NCBI RefSeq assembly: GCF_019038595.1
Contig: NZ_JAHOPF010000004.1
Location: 315,747 to 379,746, forward strand
DNA length: 64,000 bases
From: Kaistella soli
GTDB taxonomy: Bacteria; Bacteroidota; Bacteroidia; Flavobacteriales; Weeksellaceae
Direction: 5' to 3'
Position 1 is the stretch's first letter, and every line of letters begins with the position of its first letter. Positions 16,670 through 27,400 of this stretch are shown piece after piece. Under the pieces are notes generated by a model. That model saw only the letters and a list, made by a program, of their open reading frames with translations, had not been told where the DNA came from and made no database searches. The translations under genes were made by a program, and so were the position numbers.

Positions 16670-17524
16670 CTAAAGTCTTGTAAGGATTAGATAAATAGAC
16701 ATCGCGGTAGTGATTACCGAAACTCCGGTGGTAAGGGTTTGTATAGGATCTTTGCCTAACCCGTTCAGATTTTTGGATCTTGTATTGAGAAAAATTTCAT
16801 CGCCGTTCTGCACCCAGTAATAGGGAGAATTCATCGCGTCTTCGCGGGTGAGATCTATTTTGGCGATTTTTATTCCTTCGGGTAATTTTCTGTGAATGAC
16901 GACATTGGTGCGGTCCACCGTTCTGTTCAATCCGCCGTTGATGGCGAGTGCCTCGGTAATGGTTAAAGTGTTTTTATGAACTTTCTTTTCACCGCTCATT
17001 TCTGTACTTTCGACGTCGCCAAGAATATAATAAGTAATTCCGTCCGTGTTGAGACGAACTTCCGACTTCCCTTCCACAAAATTTTCGTTCACTTTGGTCT
17101 GAATTTCCTGGGTAATATCTTCAACCGTTCTGCCTTCTGCCTTTACAAAACCGATTCCCATAATATTGATGTCTCCTTTGGAATCCACTTTTAATCCGTT
17201 AAAATAGAAATTTGAATTTCCGCCCTGTCCCGTTCCTGCATTTGAGTTTACCGAAGTGGAGGCCGTATTTGAAGAAGCGGAAGTAGGGGCATTCAAAGCA
17301 GAATAAAACTGTGCCGCATCACCTTTCGGAGTAGTAATGATATTCAGGTTCAGCATATCATTTTTAGTTACGCGGTAAACAGGGATGTTATAAGGAACCA
17401 GACCTTCCTCATTGATCACGAGGCTTTCGCTGGGCTGCAGATATCTTACGTCTTTTGTACTGATGCATGAAACCAGTAAATAAGGCAAAACTAAAAACAG
17501 AACACGTTGATAAATTTTCATCAT
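16670..17524 (-). CDS. polysaccharide export outer-membrane lipoprotein (Wza-like)
   Basis: The 284-residue protein has a lipobox (LPYLLVSC), a polysaccharide-export domain starting VYRVTKNDMLNLNIITT, an SLBB-like segment (YYILGDVESTEMSGEKKVHKNTLTITEALAINGGLNRTVDR), and a C-terminal hydrophobic helix (VSVITTAMSIYLIL). A Ser/Asn/Gly-rich insert near residues 80-105 interrupts the first domain. It should form the outer-membrane exit channel with the Wzc-like kinase. The second Met (17521) may be the real start. Confidence 0.9.
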   Translation of the reverse strand: MMKIYQRVLFLVLPYLLVSCISTKDVRYLQPSESLVINEEGLVPYNIPVYRVTKNDMLNLNIITTPKGDAAQFYSALNAPTSASSNTASTSVNSNAGTGQGGNSNFYFNGLKVDSKGDINIMGIGFVKAEGRTVEDITQEIQTKVNENFVEGKSEVRLNTDGITYYILGDVESTEMSGEKKVHKNTLTITEALAINGGLNRTVDRTNVVIHRKLPEGIKIAKIDLTREDAMNSPYYWVQNGDEIFLNTRSKNLNGLGKDPIQTLTTGVSVITTAMSIYLILTRL

Positions 17525-17556
17525 TCTAATATGTTGTTTACAAAAATAACAAATAA

Positions 17557-18675
17557 TTAATTACTTTTTTCTTTAATTAATAATATAACCTTGGGTAAAT
17601 ATGCTCCGGCAAATCCAAGCAGTATAATTAAAGCCAGTAAAAGGTTTACATTAAGATGCCTGCAGTAATAAGCCACGGCTACAATAAAAAGATAATACAG
17701 GACAATATAAAACGTTGACCGTCTGTGCGTTAAACCTAAATTCAAAAGAGAATGATGAATGTGGTTTTTATCTGCAGCGAAAGGGGATTTTCCGGCTGAC
17801 ATCCGTATCATAAACACATTGAGAGTATCAACGATGGGAAGAATAAGAATGGCCATTGCTACTGCAGGAGCGGACATCAGGTAATATCTCGGCACTTCCG
17901 GAAGTTTCTTGTCGATAAAAATATCAATAAAGCAAATCGCTGTAAATGCAAGTAAAAATCCTAAAATCATAGAGCCCGTATCGCCCATAAAAATTTTATT
18001 GTTCCGGTCGTTGGAAAGATTATAGAAGAGAAATCCTGTTACCGCGCCAATAATTACTCCCGAAAGCACCACCAACGGGTAGTTATACGCACCGAGCCGA
18101 AAATAACTGATTCCAAAAAAAGCACTGCAGATAATGGAATACCCGCCCGCTAAACCATCAATCCCGTCTATCAGATTGAAAGCATTGATCAGGACAATAA
18201 AAGTAAAAAGACTTATCGCAACACTGAAATAATAATTAAGCTCATAGATTCCGAAAAGTCCGAAAAAACTTCTGATCCTAACATCTGAACCGATCACCAT
18301 TAATGCCGTAACAACAACCTGGGCGAGAAGCTTTTTATAAGCGTGCATCACCACAATATCATCCATCACGCCAACGTAAAGCAAAATAACCAGCGACGCG
18401 AACAGAAATTTATAAAGATCGAAAAGTTCAAAGGCAAAAATAGAGGCGCAGACCGCCAAAGAATAAAACATGGCAATTCCGCCCAGATTGGGAATTTTTC
18501 TCAGGTGGGAGCTTCTTGCTCCGGGCTCATCCATTAAATTTTTCCGTTTCGAAATCTTCACAATGGTAGGGATAGAGTAAAAAGTAAGCAAGAACGAACA
18601 CAGGGTTCCCAATACCAGTTTCAGGTAGAAAATCGGAATTCCGGTTTGAGCGAGTAATTCTTTAATTTCATTCAT
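17557..18675 (-). CDS. undecaprenyl-phosphate sugar-1-phosphate transferase (TagO/WecA-like)
   Basis: This membrane protein of about 372 residues and some ten helices carries the family motifs VMDDIVVM, NLIDGIDGLAGG, NDRNNKIFMGDTGSM and DKNHIHHSLL. It transfers a sugar-1-phosphate, usually GlcNAc, from UDP-sugar to undecaprenyl phosphate, starting lipid-linked polysaccharide synthesis at the inner membrane. The ATG at 18675, 5 nt after the upstream stop, is preferred over a TTG at 18687 that overlaps it. It is the only priming enzyme seen in the operon. Confidence 0.9.
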   Translation of the reverse strand: MNEIKELLAQTGIPIFYLKLVLGTLCSFLLTFYSIPTIVKISKRKNLMDEPGARSSHLRKIPNLGGIAMFYSLAVCASIFAFELFDLYKFLFASLVILLYVGVMDDIVVMHAYKKLLAQVVVTALMVIGSDVRIRSFFGLFGIYELNYYFSVAISLFTFIVLINAFNLIDGIDGLAGGYSIICSAFFGISYFRLGAYNYPLVVLSGVIIGAVTGFLFYNLSNDRNNKIFMGDTGSMILGFLLAFTAICFIDIFIDKKLPEVPRYYLMSAPAVAMAILILPIVDTLNVFMIRMSAGKSPFAADKNHIHHSLLNLGLTHRRSTFYIVLYYLFIVAVAYYCRHLNVNLLLALIILLGFAGAYLPKVILLIKEKSN

Positions 18676-18680
18676 GATAT

Positions 18681-19811
18681 TTACCAAAGGGCGTTATTAT
18701 ATCTATCTACAGTGAATCCGCCACGGTGGCCGTTTCCGCTTCCAAAGTAGAAAAACATGGCAATAAAATAGGCCATAAAGCCTGCATAGAGAATCTGCCG
18801 CGTTCGGTCTTTCACCGCGTAAACCAGATTACTCAGGCAGAACATCGTCAGGAAAAACATATATGCTCCCGGAAGCCGCACCGCAAAAATCTCATTAGAC
18901 CGGAAAAAATAAAACAGCGCCAACCCAAAAACTGCAAGATTTCTCATGTATTCGTACCACCAAACCCGCTCGCATCCTTTTCTGTCATATTTAATTAAAA
19001 TTACAATAAAAATTAATTTCACAAGATCATTTAATCCGGTTTCTACCTGCGTTCCATAATATCTGTCATCCAGATAACCGGTATACGCGCCGGAAATATC
19101 CTGCGGGGCAAGCGAACCGAAAAATCCGGCCCCGAATCTGTACAATTCCAAAGGAGAGGAAAGAAGCGCAATAACAAGTACCCAGAATATTCTTTTACTG
19201 TTCATCGGGATTTTGACAATCCAGTAAGCGGGTAAAAAAACGATGGAGGTTTTATGAAATCCCAAAGCGATATAAATACAAAGCAGAAACATCGGTAAGT
19301 TTCTTTCCTTGATAAATTTGAATGAAGCGACACAAACCGCAATCCCCAACCCCTGCCTCATCTGTCCGGAATCTTCAAAAAACATAATCGGCATAAAATA
19401 AAACAACAGCGCCAAAGTGGGAAAAGCTGCATTCCTGTAAATCGCTGTAAACTTAAGGCTTACCGTAATCATCGCCATTACAAAAGTCACAATGTAAAAC
19501 GGCAGACCGAAATCAAAGACCAGTTTATTGATGAGCACAAAAATCCACTCAATTTCTTCAGAATTCTGGCGGAAAAGTGCTTTATCCACCACATCGCCAT
19601 AAGTTGTATACAAGGCAAATCCTGAGAAAAGCATTTTGTAAACCGGATAATCTGCGCCGACATTAATCCTGAATCCAATAGCAAGAACTACCAAAATACC
19701 GGTGATCCAAACGAAAACGCTCTGCTTTTTTTCCAGCCTGAAAATTTCCCAATAACTCGCCACCGCAAGAAACAGGAATATTATAATAAAAACAGGATGC
19801 AGGATGGGCAT
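18681..19811 (-). CDS. EpsG family polysaccharide polymerase
   Basis: The 376-residue protein has around ten hydrophobic helices and the EpsG-type features near the front: FRINVGADYPVYKMLF and, later, EEIEWIFVLINKLV. EpsG-like proteins polymerise lipid-linked repeat units in the periplasm, like Wzy. It is adjacent to the GT2 gene with no gap. I assign it from topology and the DYPVY motif; no catalytic residue is certain. Confidence 0.82.
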   Translation of the reverse strand: MPILHPVFIIIFLFLAVASYWEIFRLEKKQSVFVWITGILVVLAIGFRINVGADYPVYKMLFSGFALYTTYGDVVDKALFRQNSEEIEWIFVLINKLVFDFGLPFYIVTFVMAMITVSLKFTAIYRNAAFPTLALLFYFMPIMFFEDSGQMRQGLGIAVCVASFKFIKERNLPMFLLCIYIALGFHKTSIVFLPAYWIVKIPMNSKRIFWVLVIALLSSPLELYRFGAGFFGSLAPQDISGAYTGYLDDRYYGTQVETGLNDLVKLIFIVILIKYDRKGCERVWWYEYMRNLAVFGLALFYFFRSNEIFAVRLPGAYMFFLTMFCLSNLVYAVKDRTRQILYAGFMAYFIAMFFYFGSGNGHRGGFTVDRYNNALW

Positions 19812-20816
19812 TTAGGGAGTTGTGTTTTTTACCAATTTCCGAAGCAGCTTTTCCTGCCCTGAGAAATAAAGCGAATAATAAATTTTTTTCTTCAAAGACA
19901 AATATAGCAGATAATTTTTTCCAAACCGCTGATACTGTAAGATTTCTGAGACAGAAATATGCTTTTCTTTCATAAATTTTCTGAGAGCGAGAGACATTTT
20001 CTTGTACACCTCATCATCGTTTACAAAAGCCAGATATGCAAGGAAGGTATAAACCCCTTCAAGAATCTGAAAATTTCTTAGCTCTGCTTTTCGGCGGGAA
20101 AAACGTGACTGATTAAATGCGATTTCCACATCCTCAACGGCCTGAAGGACATCAAGTCCTTTCTCTGTATGAGTTTTCGTGATGGAATCGCTGCGCTCCA
20201 GATAATGATAATGGAAATTCTGAGTCTGAGCGATCACATTGCAGTCCAACAAAAGCTGCGGAATGAGCTGAATATCTTCAAAATGAATTCCTTTTTTAAA
20301 TCTTTTATTATCAAATAAATCTGCCCGGAAAATTTTATTACAGGCAAAATAACTCAGATCAGAAAACACGGAAAAATTATCATCCAAAACAATTTTTTCA
20401 GGCATATTAGGGATTTGAGTAAGTTTTTGCGTAACATTTCCGTGTTCATCTACTTTCTGAAGATTGCAGATCACCATTTCCGCAGAATATTTTTCGGCCA
20501 AAGCATACATTTCTTCAAACATCGTTTCCGAAACCTCATCATCACTGTCTACAAAACCGATAAATTCGCCGGTCGCGCTGTTTAATCCAAAATTTCTTGC
20601 GTCACTTAAACCGCCGTTTTCTTTAGTGAAAGATTTAATTTTTAAAGGAAATTTTTTCTGAAACTCTTCAATAATTTTTTGCGAACCGTCACTGCTGCCG
20701 TCATTGATGACTAAAATTTCAATTTCCTGCAAAGTTTGATTGACCAAAGAATGCAGACATTTCTTCAGGTATTTTTCAACATTGTAAACAGGAACAATCA
20801 CAGAAACTTTATACAT
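19812..20816 (-). CDS. glycosyltransferase family 2
   Basis: The 334-residue protein has a GT-A fold at the N-terminus: SVIVPVYNVEKYLKKCLHSLVNQTL, EILVINDGSSDGS, GLSDARNFGLNSATGEFIGFVDSDDEVS (DxD metal site). The C-terminal 130 residues are helical and variable. It should add one sugar to the lipid-linked repeat unit on the cytoplasmic side. It is the only conventional glycosyltransferase in the operon. Confidence 0.92.
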   Translation of the reverse strand: MYKVSVIVPVYNVEKYLKKCLHSLVNQTLQEIEILVINDGSSDGSQKIIEEFQKKFPLKIKSFTKENGGLSDARNFGLNSATGEFIGFVDSDDEVSETMFEEMYALAEKYSAEMVICNLQKVDEHGNVTQKLTQIPNMPEKIVLDDNFSVFSDLSYFACNKIFRADLFDNKRFKKGIHFEDIQLIPQLLLDCNVIAQTQNFHYHYLERSDSITKTHTEKGLDVLQAVEDVEIAFNQSRFSRRKAELRNFQILEGVYTFLAYLAFVNDDEVYKKMSLALRKFMKEKHISVSEILQYQRFGKNYLLYLSLKKKIYYSLYFSGQEKLLRKLVKNTTP

Positions 20817-20825
20817 ATCCGTTTT

Positions 20826-22358
20826 TTATTTTACCTTTCTGTACAGATAATAATCTTTTCCGATCGGTCTTATACCGTAAATCCGGCGGAGAATTTCCGG
20901 TGCATTCTGATGTATTTCCGCAATCGGATAACTTTTCACAAAAGCGTAATGCGAACCGAAATAGGCTTTGTCTTCCGGTTTCATTCTATAGTAACTTCTT
21001 CTGTCGCCGGGCTGATAAATGATGGTTAAAATATACTCAGGCTTATAATCCTTCACCGAGTTCATCCACCAGAATTTTTCATCGTTCAACATTTCATCCG
21101 TTATTTTTTTATTCACCAAACCCACCTCATCATAAGTATAAAGTCCGGTATAAAAAGGAATTTTCCCTGCAGGTTCCAAAAGAATGGATTTGCTGAGATC
21201 TGTTTTTCCGTAGCCAATATCTTTCGCAATCTGCATCCGCTGCGTTTCTTCCATATAGCCGATCGCGTAGGACTGAAGCATCTGAAAAACGCACATTCCT
21301 GAAAAAACAATAAAAACAGCAGGAATTAACAGCTGTTTTCTGAGTGGAATATAATTAAGCAGCCAATACAAGATTCCCGCAAAAAGGAAAACCCTCGGAA
21401 GCCAGTAATACCAGTCGAAATAAGCTTTAAAAAAGGCAAAAACGGTAATTTTCAACAAGGCAAATGCGAGTACTGAAAGCAGAATTGTTTTTGTTTTAGA
21501 GGAAATCCGCGTTTCATCTTTAAAGATTTCATAAATACAAAAGCCAAGAAAAATCAGGAATCCGATAAAAACAAGAAAAGTAAAAAGGGAATATTTTTTA
21601 ATAAGCCCGCCATAATAAGCCCATTGATAAAGAAAAAACTCAATACTGTTGTTCTGGGTTAAATTTTTATACGCAATTTTTTTAGCCGTAATCGTATGAT
21701 TCACCAACTCACCAAAATAAAATTCGTTGAATAAAACCACACTTACAGCTCCCAGAATTCCACCCAAAAGAAATGCATAATTAATTTTCTTTCTGATTAT
21801 TAAATCCGCCAAAAAGAAAACCCCGAGAAAAATAACAGCGTCAATTCTTGTCCACAGCACCAGAACCGGAAAAACTACGTACGCCCAGTTTTTACTTTTG
21901 TAAATTCCGAAATATATGAGTGCGTTGTAGAGAAAAAACAGAATTCCGTATTCCATTCCCAGACATGAAGCAGCAAGCGCGGGCGGAGTCATATTGAGGA
22001 AAATCACAAAAAATCCGCGTTTCAGAATATCTTTCCGAAACAGAATTTTCCCAAGCCACCACGAGCCTATCGCGAAAAGAACGGAACTGAAAACAAGTAT
22101 AGGACCGATAAATGAATCTCCAAAAATCAGCTGAAAAACTGCAGAAATAAAAACGTAAAGATGAGTTGTGGAAGCAGAAATTCTTTCTCCGCCGTTGAAA
22201 CCGATCACGCCATAATCGAGTAAATTTCTCGCGACGCGCCAGGTTATAAATGAATCTTCCTGAATGTGTTTGGTAAAAAACAATGGCAGCTTGATGATTA
22301 CGGTGATGATCATCAGCAAGTAAGGATTGGAGAAAATCCTGGATAGAGATTTACTCAT
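20826..22358 (-). CDS. GT-C-like multi-pass membrane protein
   Basis: The 510-residue protein has about 11 transmembrane helices. The first extracytoplasmic loop contains HIQEDSFITWRVARNLLDYGVIGFN, typical of the acidic motif in GT-C polyprenol-dependent glycosyltransferases (ArnT/AftB-like). The last 100 residues are a soluble domain. It probably transfers a sugar or modifies glycan in the periplasm, but donor and acceptor are unknown. It overlaps the FkbM gene by 8 nt. Confidence 0.75.
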   Translation of the reverse strand: MSKSLSRIFSNPYLLMIITVIIKLPLFFTKHIQEDSFITWRVARNLLDYGVIGFNGGERISASTTHLYVFISAVFQLIFGDSFIGPILVFSSVLFAIGSWWLGKILFRKDILKRGFFVIFLNMTPPALAASCLGMEYGILFFLYNALIYFGIYKSKNWAYVVFPVLVLWTRIDAVIFLGVFFLADLIIRKKINYAFLLGGILGAVSVVLFNEFYFGELVNHTITAKKIAYKNLTQNNSIEFFLYQWAYYGGLIKKYSLFTFLVFIGFLIFLGFCIYEIFKDETRISSKTKTILLSVLAFALLKITVFAFFKAYFDWYYWLPRVFLFAGILYWLLNYIPLRKQLLIPAVFIVFSGMCVFQMLQSYAIGYMEETQRMQIAKDIGYGKTDLSKSILLEPAGKIPFYTGLYTYDEVGLVNKKITDEMLNDEKFWWMNSVKDYKPEYILTIIYQPGDRRSYYRMKPEDKAYFGSHYAFVKSYPIAEIHQNAPEILRRIYGIRPIGKDYYLYRKVK

Positions 22359-23202
22359 ACCCGTAAGTTAACTGATAACGGTTGTAGCGCTCGTACATTT
22401 TGCTCATGCAGGCCGAATGTTTTTCTTCAACGAACCAAAAAATATGAAGTCTCTTATAACCCTGAGCTTTTAAAAACTCTACTAATTTGGGTGATTTTTC
22501 TGCCCACAATTCAATTACAAAAAGAGGTTTATGGGTTTTTACAAATCCGTGCATTCCTTCCAGAACCTGTTCCTCAAAACCTTCGACATCTACTTTTACA
22601 ATGCAGAAATCTTTGATCTGCAAATCTTCGAAAAGATCATCAAACCGGAGAATCTTAACCGAATCGCTGCTGCTGCCTTCCTTTTGACTTACCGAAGCTT
22701 CACCCAATTCGAGTTTATTGAAATAAATGGTTTGGTCTTCAGTTCTGTTTCCTAAACCAACATTGAAAATTGTGGCGTTTCCATCTACTTTATTCAGTTT
22801 CAGGTTGTTTTCCAGCGCTTTAAAATTGATGTTTAAAGGTTCAAAAGAAATAACGTTCCAGTTTTTCTTCGCCATCAGCGTACTGAAACGCCCGATATGA
22901 GCACCTACATCGATGAAAGTTCCCTGTTCTCCGTTTACATATTCGGTGAGAAAAAGGGTGAGATCCGGCTCATAACTTTCCAAAGTTGCCCAAAAATCAA
23001 TTGTATTGGGCCGTGTTTCAAGAACAACATCCTGATATTTAAACTGAGCTTTCGGAAATTTAATTATCCCGGGGAGCTTTAAAGCCTTGAAAATGTAATG
23101 GTTATAAAAAGCAGCAAGGAAATGTTTCTGCTCATAGCTCTTCCCAACAAATTGAGATTTGATACTGTGTACCGTTTTTCTTAAATGTTGTCTTTTTGTC
23201 AT
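22351..23202 (-). CDS. FkbM family methyltransferase
   Basis: The 283-residue protein has a Rossmann methyltransferase core: GTFIDVGAHIGRFSTLMAKK (SAM-binding motif I), VISFEPLNINFKALENNL (motif II), and DFCIVKVDVEGFEEQVLEGM (FkbM hallmark DVEG). FkbM enzymes O-methylate sugars and polyketides. It is the first gene of the polysaccharide operon, so it probably methylates a sugar of the repeat unit. No clear promoter box was found upstream. Confidence 0.9.
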   Translation of the reverse strand: MTKRQHLRKTVHSIKSQFVGKSYEQKHFLAAFYNHYIFKALKLPGIIKFPKAQFKYQDVVLETRPNTIDFWATLESYEPDLTLFLTEYVNGEQGTFIDVGAHIGRFSTLMAKKNWNVISFEPLNINFKALENNLKLNKVDGNATIFNVGLGNRTEDQTIYFNKLELGEASVSQKEGSSSDSVKILRFDDLFEDLQIKDFCIVKVDVEGFEEQVLEGMHGFVKTHKPLFVIELWAEKSPKLVEFLKAQGYKRLHIFWFVEEKHSACMSKMYERYNRYQLTYGYE

Positions 23203-23257
23203 CGGTGTTTATAAGTAACTAATATATAATATTTTAAAATATTATATTGAATTAATT

Positions 23258-24334
23258 TCAGGTTTTAAGAAAACGCCGGTCGAGCATGCCGCGTTTTGCA
23301 TCTTCATACTCAAGTCTCGAGCATGGAATAAGGTTCTGCACATTTTCGTCCTCGCCGAAATACCATAAGCCAGAGAAACTGTCCCGTTTAAAAGCAAACT
23401 GCTCATCGTCGATCATCACCCAGAACGTTTCGTACTGTCTTTCTGCCGGATGCGATTTCTGGATATTCATTCCTTCGATCAAATGCCAGATCATCTGCGC
23501 CAATAACTGGTGGTTCAGAAAAGTTTCAGAATGTGCATTGAAATTAAAAATGCCCACAGATTTCAGGTTTTCGCTTAATCCTATTTCTTTCATGTAAGCA
23601 CAGATTTCCCTTTTGTTCAAACCATTTACCTGCGGATTTACCGAAAACCCGTCGCCCATACTTTCCACCGCATCACAATTAAGCGTTACCAAATCTGCGC
23701 GCCGGAAAAAAGGTTCTGTTTTTTCTGTAGAATTCATCATTTCCGCAAGTCTTATCACTTCGAATTCCACTTCTTTCATCAGTTTCACAGAATCGAGTTC
23801 ATTGAGATGTTTCTGATAACCGAGATGGTGATAGTTTTTGATGGTGAAGGTTTTTGAACTTAAAATTTTGGACAGAAAATTCTTTTCGGAAATCTCTTCG
23901 CCTTCATTTGAGAGGGAAATTATATTGGAAATCTGCGTATAATTAATATTTTTCTGATGGAAATTCAAGGCTGAAAACAGAGAAAAAGCCAGATCATTAC
24001 TTCCGCCAACAATTACCGGAACGGCATTTTTGTAATGGCACATCGAAAGGATTTCCTGCAGAATATAGTGGGTATCCTGATGCGACCTCCCGGAAATTAA
24101 ATCTCCCAAATCGCAGACCGGAATCTCAAAATCGAGTTTTGAAAGGCGGTAAAGCTCTTTTCTTATGGTTTTAAAATCAAGAACTTCTGCTTCACCATTT
24201 TCCACGCCTCGATAATCTGAGCAGAAAACGAGAACGATCCCATTTTCCTTAATTTCATGTGAAATAATATTACCGAGCTGCCAGTTTTCAGTTTTAATTT
24301 CTTTGGCCGGAATAATGATGTCTTCGATATTCAT
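23258..24334 (-). CDS. arginase/formimidoylglutamase-fold protein with lost metal ligands
   Basis: The 358-residue protein aligns by eye with the ureohydrolase family (ITQISNIISL strand, GGSND loop at 110-114, RADLVTLNCDAVES at 213-225, NPQVNGLNKREICAYMKEIG). The Mn-binding residues of true arginases are not there: GGDH is GGSND, DxHxD is replaced by ISLSNEG, and SxDxD by LNCDAVE. Bacteroidota genomes commonly carry this variant annotated as formimidoylglutamase. I regard catalysis as doubtful. It is a monocistronic gene between the polysaccharide operon and the T9SS cargo gene. Confidence 0.75.
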   Translation of the reverse strand: MNIEDIIIPAKEIKTENWQLGNIISHEIKENGIVLVFCSDYRGVENGEAEVLDFKTIRKELYRLSKLDFEIPVCDLGDLISGRSHQDTHYILQEILSMCHYKNAVPVIVGGSNDLAFSLFSALNFHQKNINYTQISNIISLSNEGEEISEKNFLSKILSSKTFTIKNYHHLGYQKHLNELDSVKLMKEVEFEVIRLAEMMNSTEKTEPFFRRADLVTLNCDAVESMGDGFSVNPQVNGLNKREICAYMKEIGLSENLKSVGIFNFNAHSETFLNHQLLAQMIWHLIEGMNIQKSHPAERQYETFWVMIDDEQFAFKRDSFSGLWYFGEDENVQNLIPCSRLEYEDAKRGMLDRRFLKT

Positions 24335-24391
24335 TTTTATGATAAATTTAATGCTTCAGGATTTTATGAGGCTGATAACAAAAGTAACAAA

Positions 24392-24419
24392 AAAAGCACA
24401 ACCAAATGATTGTGCTTTT
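24392..24419 (-). terminator. intrinsic terminator of the T9SS cargo gene
   Basis: On the minus strand AAAAGCACAA-TCATTTGG-TTGTGCTTTT forms a 10-bp stem followed by TTTGTTAC. Confidence 0.88.
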
Positions 24420-24440
24420 CTCTAAAATTAAATAATTCAA

Positions 24441-27400
24441 TTATTGTTTAATCAGTTTTTTAGTGACTGCTGAGCCGTCTTCCATCATAATTTTAATAAT
24501 GTAATATCCGCTCTGCATTTTCGGCGAGGTTACTTTTCCGTATTCTACTTTTCCTTTGTTAATAAGTTTACCGCTGAAATCGTAGATCTCATAATCTTTC
24601 GCATTTGCACTGTTGATGTAAAATTCATCTTTAAAAGGATTGGGATACACCTGTAAATCTCTGTTCTGAGGTTTTGGGCTGTTATAATCACCTGTAGAAA
24701 GGGTGCCGCCGCTACTTTTAACAACCGGAACTCCCAGAAGTCTGTTTTCGTCCTTTGCACATCTCACACTCATTCCGGCTTGCGGATAAACCCCGGTCCC
24801 GGTCTGCACTTTATTTTGCTGAAACTGCATTGCCAAAGCAAAGCCGGTATTCATATCTGCTAAAGAAGCCGTCCAAACTCCTGATCTGTCCAAGGTTACT
24901 TTGTTAGCTCCCAACTCGCCTCTGATGCCGTCTTTAGGAAAATTGCCAATAAAGAATGAAGGAGATTCAAATTTCCAGCCGTTTCCGTCTACTGTGGCGC
25001 CGTAGAAAATACCTGCATCATGCCACTGATCCTGAATAACTCCTGGTTTTCCGTAAGCATCTGCATGCGAGCTGTTATACCATGGCGAATTTCCTTTGGA
25101 TCCTGTATAAAGGTTGGCAAGGGAAACATCGGGAACTCTCCATCCTTCAGGACAGGGATCGAAAGGAGATTTCTTATCGCCATGTCCCCAGCGGTTTTCC
25201 GCTTCTCCTCGCTGATCAGAAACCCAGTCGCGTAATTTGGTGAGATCGTTGGCATAGTGGTTTCCGCCATCATACAACGCGCCCATGGCTGAATGATACA
25301 TAAAGCGCATCGGATTCTGCACCGAGTATTTAATATTTTCTCTTACTTTTTTATGCCTAACAGGATTGGTGGACGCATAAACTTCGTACTTATCAGTGTA
25401 ATCCGTATCATAGTTCAATCCGGTAATGGTTTTCTGGGAAGTACCGCTGTCAACATATACCGTTTGGTTATTTGGAGAGGTAAAGGAAGGAATCGGATCT
25501 TTTCTGCCCCACTGGTAATGCAACCCGTTCGCTAATCCTGAATTCAAATCACTGTTTTCTGCACCTAAATTTCTATCCATAAACACCGTTTTTAACGGTG
25601 GTGTTTTGCTCGATGTAGGATTGATAAAATTATGGCTGACTGAAACCGGATCTTCGGTAATATATGTTACCGCATTTACTGTCGGATCGTCTTTGGTTGC
25701 CCATACATGCCAACTCCAAAGTGCGGGACCATCTTTACTCCCATTATGGAGAGACACTACAGCATTTCCTGTTTCTGCAGGATCCAGCTGAAGATTAATT
25801 ACTGAACTTTTTACATCGGCAGAATTTATATTAAGATTGATGCCTGTAATCAGCTTGGCATTAGTACTCCATAATACTTTGGCCACTAAGTTATCCGATG
25901 CAGGCATTTCATGATCTGAAAGCAACTGATTATGCACGGCAAAAGCCTTGCTTACCGGGATCTGCAAATCGCTTTTGTTGACAACGATATAAGAATTAGG
26001 ATTGTTTAATCCTATCTGATAATCTTCTTTCTGACTGATGAAATATTCTGTGGCAAAATTTCCTATTTTACCCATATTAGGATCTTTCATGCATTTCACT
26101 GCATTACCCGCTTTTGTGGGATTGGTCTGGTTATTATAAATTGCATGAAGCCCGACAGATGTATTTGTTCTGAAAGGATCAGAAATCATGGAGAATATTC
26201 TTGGGTCACCGCTTCCGTAAGTTGCACTCCATAATCCGCCGTTGGATCCGTTATCCTGAAAGGTTACGCCCACCGGCGCGTTGGGTGCAACTGAATTTGG
26301 ATAATAAACATACCCGCCCGAAACAGTTAACATTCCCAGATTTCTTGAGCCACCCTCTACATTAGTAAAATCCATCCCTAATCCCGGATATACTTTTATA
26401 CCCTGCAAATTAGGATTTACGGCATCAGGAAAAAGCTGGCGGTTAGCCACTACAGCGTCATCATTTTTATAATCTCTCTTTCCGAACATTGACAGATTAT
26501 TATCCATGGCTTCTCTTGAGTAGTAGGAAGGTACACGCCAACCGTTTGGACATGGATCCATTTCAGATTTCAATTCATATGATCTGCTTTCAGCTTTTAC
26601 AGCGGCATTACTGCTGTTTGCGTGGCTGTATCCGCCTTTTGCATTATCTGACCATAAATCCCAGGTTACCGTACTATAGGCATCGCCGGGAACTTTATAC
26701 TTTTTGTTTGAAAACCAGTTTCCCGCAGCATCAGTATTAATAATGTAATTAATAGGATTATTTACAGCGTACTGTATGTTTTTTTCAATTTCATCGAAAG
26801 GCCTTACCTGCACCGGAATGGTATTTACCGGATCAATCTGCTTGTGTTTTAAAACCCCTACTTCTCCGGAAATTTCGTAAAACTGAGAATCTTTATAAAC
26901 CAAAGGGGGGAACGGATCCTTTCTGCCCCATTCATACATCAGTCCACCGGATTTCTGCCATCCGCTTCCGAGAAAACTGTTGGAAACAGCACCTAAGTTC
27001 CGGTCCATGTACTCTACATTAACTGGCGTTCCATCAATATCAGTTTCATATCCCTGGGTATAAATTACTCCGTTAGCCGGATTATCGGTTACCCAGACAT
27101 GCCAGCTCCAGTAGATTTTGCCATTCACTTTGAATGCAATGACAGCGTTTCCTTTGCCCCTTCCTTTATTCACCTCAACTTTTAATTTAGAGGCAGAAGG
27201 ATCAGCGGATGGTAATACGCTTACATTTTCTATAAGTCCCGGGACATCTTCCCAATACAGAGAAGCTGTTTGAATACCGGCAGGAATCGGCGTAGAAATA
27301 CCGTTAGTTTTCAGATACTCATAATTGGCCCATATTTCATAGGCCTTTTTTACGGGGATTTCTATTCCGCCATAATTATGGGACTTTGCAAGTTCCAAAT

